Assembly (NCBI GenBank): GCA_017854855.1
Contig: JAFMGZ010000040.1
Location: 1 to 32,698, forward strand
Reading direction: 5' to 3'
DNA length: 32,698 nt
Source: Sulfitobacter sp.
Lineage (GTDB): Bacteria; Pseudomonadota; Alphaproteobacteria; Rhodobacterales; Rhodobacteraceae
The notes under the pieces: model-generated
What the model saw: only the letters and a program-made list of their open reading frames with translations
The model's database searches: none
Told to the model about the DNA's origin: nothing
Part shown: in pieces, positions 24,724 to 32,696 of the stretch
Layout of the letters: every line of letters begins with the position of its first letter
Numbering within the stretch: position 1 is the first letter of the stretch
Made by a program: the position numbers and the translations under genes

Positions 24724-26562
24724 ATGACGCGCTTTATTTCGTCCCTTTTCGCAGCCCTGCTGAGCGTGCTGCCCCTGTCCGCAGCCTTGGCACAGACCGG
24801 ATCACCCGATGAGGTGGTCTGGGTTCAGATCGAGGCACAACCAAGCCTCAGCCAGGCCACCGCGCGTGCGCAGGCCTATGCCGCAGCGCTGGAAGACGTG
24901 AATGGGTTTTCCATTGGCGGGGGATGGTACGGCATCGCCGTCGGCCCCTATCGCAGGGCAGATGCAGAACAGGTTCTGCGCGCCTACATCCGCGACAGGC
25001 TGGTTCCGCGTGACAGTTTCATCCAGCTTTCCTCCGCCTTTCGCCAGCAATTCTGGCCCGTCGGGGCCAATGTGCTGGAACTGGGTGTGGCCGATGCCCC
25101 TGTAGAGACAGAGATCACCACGACACCAATCCAGCAGACCGAACTGCTCGCCCCCACCGAAGCCGCACCGACCGAAACTGTGGCAGCACAGGAACCGGCA
25201 CCCCAGCCCGTGACCGAAGCCGCACCTGTGATCCAGCCCGCCGATGAAACCCGCGCCCAAGCGCAGCGCAGCGAACGGGATCTGAGCGCGGATGCGCGCA
25301 AAGAGCTGCAGATCGCGCTGCAATGGGCCGGCTACTACGATGCGGCGATTGACGGCGCATTCGGGCGCGGCACGCGCAGTTCGATGGCCGCCTGGCAGGA
25401 GGCGAATAACTTTGAGCCGACTGGCATTTTGACCACCATGCAACGCGCGGTCCTGTTGGGCCAGTACAATGCCGTGCTTGACGGTTTGGGCCTGCAAGTG
25501 GTGCGCAACGAAGAGGCGGGCATCGAAATGGTGATGCCTACGGCCGAGGTCGGCTTTGCCCGTTTTGAGGCACCTTTTGCCCATTATGACAGCACCGGCC
25601 CGATTGGTGCACGTTTGCTTTTGATCAGCCAGGCCGGCGACCAGAACACCCTGTTTGGTCTCTATGACATCATGCAAACCCTTGAGATCGTCCCCGTTGA
25701 CGGCCCCCGCAGCCGCAAGAACAATTCCTTTGAGTTGATCGGCCAGAACGCACAGATCATCAGCGAGACCCAGGTCTCGCTGCAAGATGGTCACGTCAAG
25801 GGCTTTACGCTGGTCTGGCCCGCAGGCGATGAGGACCGGCGCACCCGTGTCATGGCGGCCCTGCGCGACAGCTTTACCCGATTGCCCGCTGTGCTGGACC
25901 CTGCGGCGGGCAGCAACGTTGAACAGGCGATTGACCTTGTTTCTGGCCTGCAGGTACGCCAGCCGAAACTGTCCCGCTCAGGCTTTTTCATTGATGGGGC
26001 CGGCACGGTGCTGACCACGGCAGAAGTCGCCGAGTCCTGCTCAAGATTGACCCTGGATGGCGACACCGAAGCCGAAGTGCTGACACAGGATGCAGGCAAC
26101 GGCATGGCGATCCTCAAGCCAAGCAGCCCCTTGGCACCGCTGGCTGTCGCCGCCTTTAACCTGACCCCGCCGCGCCTGCAGTCTGAAATCTCTGTCGCGG
26201 GCTATTCCTACGAAGGCGTGCTGAGCGCGGCGACCCTGACCTTTGGCACGCTGGCGGATATCCGCGGCCTGCAGGGCGAGGAAAACCTCAACCGGTTGAG
26301 CCTGCGGGCGCAACCCGGCGATGCCGGTGGCCCCGTGTTTGATGCCAGTGGCAATGTGATGGGGATGCTGATCACGCCCCCCGCCGGTGGGCAACAATTG
26401 CCAGAAGACGTGAGCTTTGCACTGGACGGTGCCTCCATCGCGGCGATTGCGGGTCAGGCCGGTGTGCAACTGACCGCAGCAGACCGCACAGGCACCGCAG
26501 CGCCGCGCGATCTGAGGCTGGCTGCACAGGGCATGACCGTGTTGGTCAGCTGCTGGGAATAA
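24724..26562 (+). CDS. Exported SPOR / peptidoglycan-binding protein with inactive trypsin-like domain
   Basis: A 612-residue envelope protein. A signal peptide (residues 1-23, cut near ALA-Q) is followed by a SPOR-like domain at ~32-100 (VWVQIEAQPS, WYGIAVGPYRRADAEQVL). A Pro/Glu/Thr-rich linker spans ~125-185. A PG_binding_1-like domain at ~187-245 has LQIALQWAGYYDAAIDGAFG and RGTRSSMAAWQ. A middle region of unknown type follows, then a trypsin-like fold at ~425-560. In that fold the catalytic His of TNAHV is Glu434 (LTTAEV), the Asp position is Gly460 (NGMAILK) and the Ser of GDSGGP is Ala534 (PGDAGGPVFD). All three catalytic residues are gone while the surrounding structure is kept, so this is a pseudoprotease. 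It probably binds peptidoglycan and a protein partner. The ATG at 24724 begins the signal peptide. Confidence 0.87.
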   Translation: MTRFISSLFAALLSVLPLSAALAQTGSPDEVVWVQIEAQPSLSQATARAQAYAAALEDVNGFSIGGGWYGIAVGPYRRADAEQVLRAYIRDRLVPRDSFIQLSSAFRQQFWPVGANVLELGVADAPVETEITTTPIQQTELLAPTEAAPTETVAAQEPAPQPVTEAAPVIQPADETRAQAQRSERDLSADARKELQIALQWAGYYDAAIDGAFGRGTRSSMAAWQEANNFEPTGILTTMQRAVLLGQYNAVLDGLGLQVVRNEEAGIEMVMPTAEVGFARFEAPFAHYDSTGPIGARLLLISQAGDQNTLFGLYDIMQTLEIVPVDGPRSRKNNSFELIGQNAQIISETQVSLQDGHVKGFTLVWPAGDEDRRTRVMAALRDSFTRLPAVLDPAAGSNVEQAIDLVSGLQVRQPKLSRSGFFIDGAGTVLTTAEVAESCSRLTLDGDTEAEVLTQDAGNGMAILKPSSPLAPLAVAAFNLTPPRLQSEISVAGYSYEGVLSAATLTFGTLADIRGLQGEENLNRLSLRAQPGDAGGPVFDASGNVMGMLITPPAGGQQLPEDVSFALDGASIAAIAGQAGVQLTAADRTGTAAPRDLRLAAQGMTVLVSCWE

Positions 26563-26565
26563 CGA

Positions 26566-26594
26566 CCAAGGGCACGGCGCGGCCCTGCCCTTGG
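26566..26594. terminator. Hairpin between convergent genes
   Basis: ccaagggca (26566-26574) and tgcccttgg (26586-26594) are perfect 9-bp arms around an 11-base GC-rich loop. It starts 3 bases after the stop of the pseudoprotease gene and lies just before the end of the convergent TPP enzyme gene. There is no T-run, but it could serve both directions. Confidence 0.6.
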
Positions 26595-26607
26595 CTGAGC
26601 CGCGCCC

Positions 26608-28203
26608 CTACCCGGCGATGTCGGGGGTCAGATAAATCAGCGTCGGGCCTTGGGCGGCAAAGGCCTGAGTGACCGCCGATTGCAGGTCCGCCAGGGACCC
26701 CGGTGCCACGGCCTGCGCACCGAAAGCTTCGGCCAGTTTCACAAAATCGGGGTTGCGCGCCACGACAGCGTTTGGTGCAATCTGGGCCCGCACCATGCTG
26801 TCCTCGATCTCTTTCAGCTTGCCATTGTCCCAAAGGATGATCGGCAGGCTTAGCCCCAGTTCCACCGCCACCCCCAGTTCCTGACAGGTATAGTGAAAAC
26901 CATAGTCCCCGATGATCGCCATCGTGGGTTTGCCCCTGCGCGCGACGGCCCCGCCAATCGCCGCAGGCGTGGCATAGCCCAGGGTGCCAAAGCCGTAAGG
27001 GTGGTGCCAATGGCCAGGACGGTCCATATCCCAGACCTCTTTGGCCACATAGGCAAATTGCGTCATGTCAGAATAGATCATCGTATCAGCCGGAACGACC
27101 GCCCGCAGCGCATCACAGATCGGGACGATACCGGGGCGTTCCGCATCGGTCTGCGCATGCCACCGCGCACGGGCCTTGCTGACATCTTCAAGCACCCAGT
27201 CAAAGGCGGATGGAAGATTATCTACCGCCAGCAGCCCCGCAAAGAATGATTTTGCCCTGGCTTGCAGGCGCAAGGTGGTTCCGGCCTGCGCGGCCAAGAC
27301 TTCGGCGTCGATATCCACCCGGACCATTGCCGCGCGATGGCCCAACTGCGGCCGCCACAGATCCACTTCGGCCAGTTCACTGCCCACGGTGATCACCAGA
27401 TCGGCGCTTTCAAACACCGATGCGCTGTCCGGACGCGCCAGCGCGCTGCCGAAAAGCCATGGAAAATCGGGCCCCACAATGCCGCGCCCTGCGTAGCTGG
27501 TAAAGACAGGCATCGGGCAACGCGCCAAAAGGCTGCGGATTTCTGACGCGGCCTCGCTTGCACCGCCCCCCAGAACCAACAAGGGGCGGCGGGCCTGGCC
27601 TATCAGTTTCGCCACCTCGGCCAACTGCTGCCCATCTGCCTGCATCTGTCCCACGGGGGGTCCCATATCGGTGGCATCATGCGGTGCCGCCTGCGCCTGC
27701 AATGCTGCGATCGGCACCTGGATGTGCTTGGGCCGGGGGCGCTGGGTCTGCATCTGCGCAAAGGCGCGGTTGATCAAGGCGTAGGCGGCCTGTGGTGTGC
27801 GGGCCTCTTCGGACCAGTCACAAACCGTTTCGGCAGCGGCGCGTTGGTCCTTCATCTGGTGCAGCTGGCCGCGCGTTGCCGCCACCTCGTCCAGACAGCT
27901 TGAAATCACCAGCATCGGCACCGAATCCGAATAGGCCTGCCCCATCGGCGTCATGATGTTGCACAGTCCCGGACCGGTGATCACATAGGCCACCCCTGGC
28001 TTGCCGGTGGCCCGCGCATAGCCATCGGCCATGAAACCCGCGCCCTGTTCATGACGGGCCAGCACATGGGTGATCCCCGCCTCTTCGATGCCCCGGTACA
28101 TTTCCTGATTATGCACGCCCGGAATGCCAAAGATCACATCCACCCCGCGCTCTTTCAACATGTGAGAGATCTGCGCGCCCAGCGGTCTGTGTTCCTGTGC
28201 CAT
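26608..28203 (-). CDS. TPP-dependent decarboxylase of the acetolactate synthase family (AruI-like)
   Basis: A 531-residue thiamine-diphosphate enzyme with the three usual domains. The N-terminal pyrimidine-binding domain has VIFGIPGVHNQEMYRGIEEA, the activating Glu in ARHEQGAGFMADGYAR, and VITGPGLCNIMTPMGQAYSD. A central domain spans ~200-330. The C-terminal PP-binding domain has GDYGFHYTCQELGVAVELGL followed by WDNGKLKEIED, the GDG-NN type metal/TPP motif with GDY in place of GDG. The LHQMKDQRAAAETVCDWSEEA region resembles 5-guanidino-2-oxopentanoate decarboxylase (AruI) of arginine transaminase catabolism more than biosynthetic IlvB, and no IlvN partner is adjacent. Substrate assignment is tentative. 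GGAGG lies 7 bases before the ATG. It begins 1 base after the trkH stop, so translation is coupled. Confidence 0.82.
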   Translation of the reverse strand: MAQEHRPLGAQISHMLKERGVDVIFGIPGVHNQEMYRGIEEAGITHVLARHEQGAGFMADGYARATGKPGVAYVITGPGLCNIMTPMGQAYSDSVPMLVISSCLDEVAATRGQLHQMKDQRAAAETVCDWSEEARTPQAAYALINRAFAQMQTQRPRPKHIQVPIAALQAQAAPHDATDMGPPVGQMQADGQQLAEVAKLIGQARRPLLVLGGGASEAASEIRSLLARCPMPVFTSYAGRGIVGPDFPWLFGSALARPDSASVFESADLVITVGSELAEVDLWRPQLGHRAAMVRVDIDAEVLAAQAGTTLRLQARAKSFFAGLLAVDNLPSAFDWVLEDVSKARARWHAQTDAERPGIVPICDALRAVVPADTMIYSDMTQFAYVAKEVWDMDRPGHWHHPYGFGTLGYATPAAIGGAVARRGKPTMAIIGDYGFHYTCQELGVAVELGLSLPIILWDNGKLKEIEDSMVRAQIAPNAVVARNPDFVKLAEAFGAQAVAPGSLADLQSAVTQAFAAQGPTLIYLTPDIAG

Positions 28204-28204
28204 C

Positions 28205-29653
28205 TCAGGCCCTCCAGAATTTAACGGTAAGAATGACATAGACGGCCAACAGCTCCAGCCGGCCAACCAGCATGGCGATGCTGAGAATCCACTTGGCCGT
28301 GTCGTTCAACGTGCTGAAATTGCCCGCAGGTCCGATGATTGGCCCCAGACCGGGACCGATATTGGCAAGTGCCGCCCCCGCCCCCGAAACCGATGTCACG
28401 AAATCCAGCCCCGTCAGGCTGAGCGCCACAGCGACCAGACCCAGCGTCACGATAAAGAACATGAAGAACGACATGACCGAAGACAGCACATCCTGCCCGA
28501 CAGGGCGGCCGTCGTATTTGGGCGTAAACACCCCATGCGGCGACCGGATGCGGCGTAGCTGCGCCCTGATCGAGGCAAACAGCAGCTGATAGCGGAAAAT
28601 CTTGATCGAACAGGCCGTCGATCCCGCACAACCGCCGATCAGCCCGATGAAAAAGAACAGCGCCACCGCGAAAGGGCCCCACAGCATGTAATCAACAGAA
28701 GCATACCCCGTGCCCGAAATGATCGAGGTGATGTTGAACAGCGCCTCGCGGAACGATTGTTCCCAATGGTTCGGAAACACATAAAGCAGTATGACAAATA
28801 CAACGGCGACCAGAACGACAATGGTCAACAAAAAGCCGCGCACCTGTGGATCCTTGTGCAATGCCGTCACATTGCCATTGACCAGCTGCACATAGCGGAC
28901 AAAAGGCAGCGCCGCGAGGATCATGAACAACGATGCCACATATTCCGGCGGCCCCGTAAAGGTGGCGAAAGACGCGTCATAATTGGAAAATCCGCCAGTC
29001 GATATCGTGGTCAGCGCATGGACCGTGGCATCGAACACATTCAGGCCAAGCGCCAGGTAACTCAGGACACAGGCCAAGGTGAGCCACAGATAGATCACCG
29101 CGATCTGGGTTGCGATCTGTCCTGCGCGGGGCAGGATCTTGCCGAAGGTGTCAAACCCTTCGGATTTAAAGATCTGCATGCCGCCGACCTTGAGTTCGGG
29201 CAGGAACACCATGGCCACGACGATGATACCGATCCCACCCAGCCATTGCAGAATACCACGCCACAGCAGCAGCCCCTTGGGCAAGGTATCAAGCCCGGTC
29301 AGGACGGTTGAACCAGTGGTGGTCAGCCCCGACATCGCCTCAAAAAACGCATCAGTAAAGCCCGATTGCGTGGCCCCCAGCATGAAGGGCAAGGCCCCGA
29401 AAAGCGGCAGCGCCAGCCAAACACCCGTGGTCAGCAAAAAGGTCTGCTGGATGGTCAGCCCTTCGCGCACGCCATTGGCACATGCCAGCGCAATCATGCT
29501 GCCGGAAAAGGTCGTGATCAGACAGGCCTCGGCAAAAACGATCCAATGACCGCGCCCTTCGGCCACATCGACCAACATAGGCAAGATCATCGCGATCCCA
29601 AGCACCGCTACAAGCAGGCCAACAACATATCCAACGGGGCGCAAATCCAACAT
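28205..29653 (-). CDS. trkH: TrkH-type potassium uptake protein
   Basis: Integral membrane subunit of a Trk/Ktr potassium transporter; a cytoplasmic TrkA-like partner is normally required and is not in the window. The 482 residues match TrkH. Four membrane-pore-membrane units are visible through their filter segments: SGLTTTGSTVLTG, LTTISTGGFSNYD, TSIISGTGYASVD and GAALANIGPGLG. Each has the filter glycine or its equivalent. The GGCAGSTACSIKIFR segment precedes the cytoplasmic loop. The ATG at 29653 gives MLDLRPVGYVVG, a family-typical start, but no Shine-Dalgarno sequence precedes it. It is preceded by a strong terminator of the DUF1127 gene and followed after 1 base by the TPP enzyme gene. 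Confidence 0.95.
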   Translation of the reverse strand: MLDLRPVGYVVGLLVAVLGIAMILPMLVDVAEGRGHWIVFAEACLITTFSGSMIALACANGVREGLTIQQTFLLTTGVWLALPLFGALPFMLGATQSGFTDAFFEAMSGLTTTGSTVLTGLDTLPKGLLLWRGILQWLGGIGIIVVAMVFLPELKVGGMQIFKSEGFDTFGKILPRAGQIATQIAVIYLWLTLACVLSYLALGLNVFDATVHALTTISTGGFSNYDASFATFTGPPEYVASLFMILAALPFVRYVQLVNGNVTALHKDPQVRGFLLTIVVLVAVVFVILLYVFPNHWEQSFREALFNITSIISGTGYASVDYMLWGPFAVALFFFIGLIGGCAGSTACSIKIFRYQLLFASIRAQLRRIRSPHGVFTPKYDGRPVGQDVLSSVMSFFMFFIVTLGLVAVALSLTGLDFVTSVSGAGAALANIGPGLGPIIGPAGNFSTLNDTAKWILSIAMLVGRLELLAVYVILTVKFWRA

Positions 29654-29715
29654 GCCGCAGCGTTGGCGCGCGCCAGCGCAGGTGTCAAGCGATCACAGAT
29701 GTTCAGACATGAAAA

Positions 29716-29788
29716 CGGCCCGGGCGGTGCATTTGCCGTAATGCACCAATACCGGGCCGATGATCGCTGTCGGGCGGTCAGACCGCCC
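29716..29788 (-). terminator. Compound terminator behind the DUF1127 gene
   Basis: On the minus strand a small hairpin (29788-29772, arms gggcggt/accgccc) is followed by a two-tier hairpin. Its outer arms are cggcccgg (29716-29723) and ccgggccg (29752-29759), and its inner arms are ggtgcat (29726-29732) and atgcacc (29741-29747). It ends in tttt (29715-29712). It separates the DUF1127 gene from trkH, which should therefore have its own promoter within 29654-29711. Confidence 0.8.
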
Positions 29789-29802
29789 TGCCCTGATACT
29801 TT

Positions 29803-30051
29803 TCAGTAAAACAGGTCTTTGAACACGAAATGCACGATGTCTTCGCGCTTGAGGTTCAGGTTGGCCAGTTCATCGTCTGACAGGGCTTCCAATCGGCGCA
29901 CGGCCTGCACGCGGTGGCTGCCTGATGAATTTTCCATCATCCGCGTGATCAGCTTCTCAAAAGATTGGCCCAGCCGCTCAAAGAACCGGCGTGTCGCTGC
30001 CATCTCGTTGATAAGCACGGATGCGGGGGTTGATACATTGTTATAGATCAT
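29803..30051 (-). CDS. DUF1127 domain small protein
   Basis: An 82-residue protein ending in a DUF1127 (YjiS-like) motif at ~48-78, with VQAVRRLEALSDDELANLNL followed by KREDIVHFVF. The N-terminal half is Arg/Phe-rich and amphipathic (RRFFERLGQSFEKLITRMM). Some DUF1127 proteins of alphaproteobacteria bind RNA or affect phosphate and C/N metabolism, but the role here is unknown. AGAGGC lies 7 bases before the ATG. The gene stands alone: folE2 upstream has its own terminator and a compound terminator follows. Such small genes are often highly expressed and growth-phase regulated. Confidence 0.9.
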   Translation of the reverse strand: MIYNNVSTPASVLINEMAATRRFFERLGQSFEKLITRMMENSSGSHRVQAVRRLEALSDDELANLNLKREDIVHFVFKDLFY

Positions 30052-30181
30052 CGGTTTTGCCTCTGGTTATAGTTCGGTTCCACCCTGCCCTTGAGATAGG
30101 GTGGGCAGTGCCAGAGAAAAACCGACAATTCTGCATGGCAGCATTCTGCTGAGCGCATGACGCCGCAACGCAGCATTAACG

Positions 30182-30208
30182 AAAAATGGCGCGCCACTGG
30201 CACGCCAT
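30182..30208 (-). terminator. Rho-independent terminator of folE2
   Basis: On the minus strand a 10-bp stem with one G-T wobble (30208-30199 with 30195-30186), loop agt, is followed by ttttt (30186-30182). It lies 24 bases after the folE2 stop. It is a textbook intrinsic terminator. Confidence 0.9.
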
Positions 30209-30232
30209 CCTTTTGATTTAATTGTGTATTGC

Positions 30233-31327
30233 TCAGCCGACGTGGAACAGGGTGTTAAACAACTTCGGATCAATGCTTTGCATTTCGAATGTTGGACCCT
30301 CTGTCAGCACAGAAATCGCGTCATGGCTGTGCAGGCTTTCTTGATGGCTGGCGATTACCCGGAAATCACCCACGCGGGCCTCCAGCTGCAATTGCTCGCA
30401 AAATAGCCGTGCTGCATCTTCGACAAAGATCGGGTTGGCTGCGTTCAGCTCGGCAAAGGCCTGTTCATCCTCGCGTTTGACCATGACTTGCGTCTCTGTC
30501 GGCACCGCCCTGCGGCAAATCTCGATCAGGTCCTCAAACCACAGGCAGGCGGCGCTTTCGTCGATCACGGCAGAGACACGCGCGACGGAACGCTGCGAAT
30601 GCGGCGTCGCCAGCTGACCGCGCGTCGCGCGGGCATGCTCTGACAATTCCAGCGAACAGGGGCATGTGCTGGAATAGACGTAATCAAGATGGATCATTTT
30701 CTGGCGGACACCGTCCTTTTCAACCAGTTCAAGCGCCACATCGTAATACTGATAGCCCGAAAGGCCCGAACGCAGGCTTTCGATCTTCATCGGAAAGCTA
30801 AAGCGCATCTGGATACGGGCATCCATGCTTTCGAGGTCCGACTTATAGTCGTCAAGGGCCGCTTCGATCACCTCAAAGCTGAACGTCCGCTCAGCATGTT
30901 TGTAAAAACTGCGCATGATGCGGGACATGTTGATGCCCTTTTTGTCCGCCTCAAGGCTGACCGAACCGGTGATCGATGTCTCTAGTGTCAGATCACCATT
31001 GTCACGGGTGTGAAACCGGATCGGCAAACGGAAATTCGAAATGCCCACATGCTGGATTTGCTGTTTGGCCCCCCGGATCAGGCTGGACGGACCGTTTTGC
31101 AGATCAGGCAAGGACGCCTTGTAGCCATCCCCCACCGCGAAATCATCCGGATAAGTGCGGTTGAATGCTGGATATGCCCCCTCGGATGACAACAGGCGTG
31201 TCACCGCGGGATCAAGCCCTTCGATCTCTGACGGGGATGCCCCGGCAGCCCAGGCTTTCAGCGTGGCCAGGGCCTGTTCGGCCTCAGACCGCTCCGGTGC
31301 TTTGGTTACGGAAGTAATTGCATTCAT
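30233..31327 (-). CDS. folE2: GTP cyclohydrolase FolE2 (type IB)
   Basis: FolE2 makes dihydroneopterin triphosphate from GTP, the first step of folate synthesis, using a metal other than strictly zinc. The 364 residues include an N-terminal extension of about 60 residues. Family motifs are VGISNFRLPIRF, the Cys-Pro-Cys segment STCPCSLELSEHARA (Cys222 is the metal/catalytic Cys), HSQRSVARV and the late VASHQESLHSHDA. The ATG at 31327 follows GAGGGGG at 10 bases, and a longer frame to 31387 would run over the predicted promoter. FolE2 is often induced in zinc shortage, when FolE1 fails. A weak palindrome upstream is compatible with that but does not prove it. folB and folP are 14 kb away in this same window. 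Confidence 0.95.
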   Translation of the reverse strand: MNAITSVTKAPERSEAEQALATLKAWAAGASPSEIEGLDPAVTRLLSSEGAYPAFNRTYPDDFAVGDGYKASLPDLQNGPSSLIRGAKQQIQHVGISNFRLPIRFHTRDNGDLTLETSITGSVSLEADKKGINMSRIMRSFYKHAERTFSFEVIEAALDDYKSDLESMDARIQMRFSFPMKIESLRSGLSGYQYYDVALELVEKDGVRQKMIHLDYVYSSTCPCSLELSEHARATRGQLATPHSQRSVARVSAVIDESAACLWFEDLIEICRRAVPTETQVMVKREDEQAFAELNAANPIFVEDAARLFCEQLQLEARVGDFRVIASHQESLHSHDAISVLTEGPTFEMQSIDPKLFNTLFHVG

Positions 31328-31358
31328 GATCTCAGCCCCCTCGTTGGTGCGCAATCCA

Positions 31359-31422
31359 TACTTAGGGTGCAGATCACTGATTACCAATTAAGTTATGTCA
31401 TACTTTGTTTTTAGTACACTAA
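31359..31422 (-). promoter_or_regulatory. folE2 upstream region with promoter and palindromes
   Basis: Minus-strand TTGGTA (31387-31382), 17 bases, TAAGTA (31364-31359) is a plausible promoter for folE2. Upstream of it lie tatg-t-cata (31394-31402, within an AT-rich GTTATGTCATAC) and a perfect ttagt-ac-actaa (31411-31422). The first weakly resembles a Zur box. Both are short. Confidence 0.35.
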
Positions 31423-31443
31423 GCCCATGCAAAACCGACATTT

Positions 31444-32622
31444 TCAGCGCGAAAGCGCCTGCAGAAAATCACCCAGAAGGTCATCGGCATCTTCAAGTCC
31501 GATTGAAATGCGGACCAATCCGGGCGTGATACCCAGCGCATCCTTTTGGTCCTGCGGCAGGCGCTGGTGGGTGGTAAAGGCCGGTGGCGTGAGGATCGTC
31601 TTGGCATCGCCCAGGTTGTTGGAAATGATCCCGATCTGGCAGGCGTTCAAAAACCGATACGCCCCTTCCTTGCCGCCCTTTACCTCGATCGCCAGCATGG
31701 TGCCCCCCGCCCCCATTTGGCGCGTGGCCAGATCATGCTGCGGATGGCTGGGCAGCCCCGGATAGATCACGCGCGACAGGTTTTCATGCCCTTCCAGCGC
31801 GCGTGCCAGTTTCAGCGCGGTGGCTGCCTGTTCGCGCACGCGCAGACGCATGGTTTCCAGACCCTTCAGCATGATCCAGGCCGTAAAGGGGCTCATGGAG
31901 CCGCCGGTATGCTTCATGTAGGGTTCCACCGTCTTGCGGATCAATTCGCGCGATCCCAGGATCACCCCCCCCAGCGCACGGCCCTGTCCGTCAATATGTT
32001 TAGTCGCGGAATAGACAACAAGATCAACGCCTTGCTCAACGGCCTTGGAGTAGACCGGCGTGGCAAAGACGTTGTCGCACACGACCACTGCGCCCTGGGC
32101 ATGGGCCAGTTCGGCCACCGCTGCCACATCGACCAGTTCCAACGCGGGATTGGAGAGCGATTCAAAAAAGACAGCCCGCGTATCGGGCCTGATCGCGGCC
32201 TCCCATTGGGTCAGATCACTGCCATCCACAAAAGTCACCTCAACGCCAAAGCGCGGCAGGATTTCTTCGGCGATATACAGACAGGACCCAAAGAGCGCCC
32301 GTGCCGACACCACATGATCGCCCGCCTTGAGCAAAGACATCAGTGCCCCGTTCACCGCAGCCATGCCAGAGGCCGTGGCAAAGGCATCCTCGGTCCCTTC
32401 AAGCGCGGCGATACGGTCTTCGAACATGGCGACGGTGGGGTTGCCGTAGCGCGCATAGATGAATTCGTCCTCGCCGATGCTTTCGAACCGGGCCTCGGCC
32501 TGTTCGGCACTGTTATAGACAAAGCCCTGCGTCATGAAGATGGATTCAGATACCTCACCATATTGGCTGCGGCGGGTGCCTGCATGTACGGCGCGGGTGC
32601 TTTCGTGCCAGTCATTGCTCAT
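31444..32622 (-). CDS. metZ: O-succinylhomoserine sulfhydrylase
   Basis: A PLP enzyme of the Cys/Met metabolism family (fold type I). MetZ makes homocysteine from O-succinylhomoserine and sulfide in methionine synthesis. The 392 residues match. Motifs are YARYGNPT, the PLP-stacking region TASGMAAVNGALMSLL, VVCDNVFATP, the Schiff-base Lys208 in VVYSATKHIDGQGR, and LGDAKTILTPPAFTTH. EPYMKHTGGSMSPFTAW agrees with MetZ rather than MetB or MetY, but an O-acetylhomoserine substrate cannot be excluded. The ATG at 32622 has AAGGA 7 bases upstream, and the longer frame to 32658 lies in a hairpin. It is convergent with nothing; folE2 follows in the same direction after 116 bp. Confidence 0.94.
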   Translation of the reverse strand: MSNDWHESTRAVHAGTRRSQYGEVSESIFMTQGFVYNSAEQAEARFESIGEDEFIYARYGNPTVAMFEDRIAALEGTEDAFATASGMAAVNGALMSLLKAGDHVVSARALFGSCLYIAEEILPRFGVEVTFVDGSDLTQWEAAIRPDTRAVFFESLSNPALELVDVAAVAELAHAQGAVVVCDNVFATPVYSKAVEQGVDLVVYSATKHIDGQGRALGGVILGSRELIRKTVEPYMKHTGGSMSPFTAWIMLKGLETMRLRVREQAATALKLARALEGHENLSRVIYPGLPSHPQHDLATRQMGAGGTMLAIEVKGGKEGAYRFLNACQIGIISNNLGDAKTILTPPAFTTHQRLPQDQKDALGITPGLVRISIGLEDADDLLGDFLQALSR

Positions 32623-32638
32623 TGATCTATCCTTCCGA

Positions 32639-32696
32639 CCCGCCGCTGCGGCGGGCAATAAAAAACCCCAGACGCGGTCAAGCGAAAGGGGGCTTT
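32639..32696 (-). terminator. Terminator-like hairpin and second hairpin just upstream of metZ
   Basis: On the minus strand, aaagcccc (32696-32689 region) can pair with ggggtttt, with one wobble, followed by tttttt (32665-32660). This is a terminator for a gene beyond the right edge or a leader attenuator. It is followed at 32655-32639 by a perfect 7-bp GC hairpin (cccgccg/cggcggg) just upstream of the metZ ribosome site. Only about 37 bases separate the T-run from the ATG. Confidence 0.6.

Noticed and set aside
28205..29653. Frameshift or pseudogene in trkH, suspected because the start has no Shine-Dalgarno sequence
   Set aside because: The frame is intact over 482 codons with all four filter segments. 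Weak ribosome sites are common elsewhere in this window.
30061..30116. Possible sigma-54 promoter or large hairpin (ctctgg ... ccagag) before the DUF1127 gene
   Set aside because: The TGGCAC-like string has no TTGC partner at the right distance, and the 6-bp arms are 44 bases apart, which is not convincing.
31546..32625. Plus-strand open frame (359 codons) opposite metZ
   Set aside because: Antisense shadow. metZ is fully supported on the minus strand.
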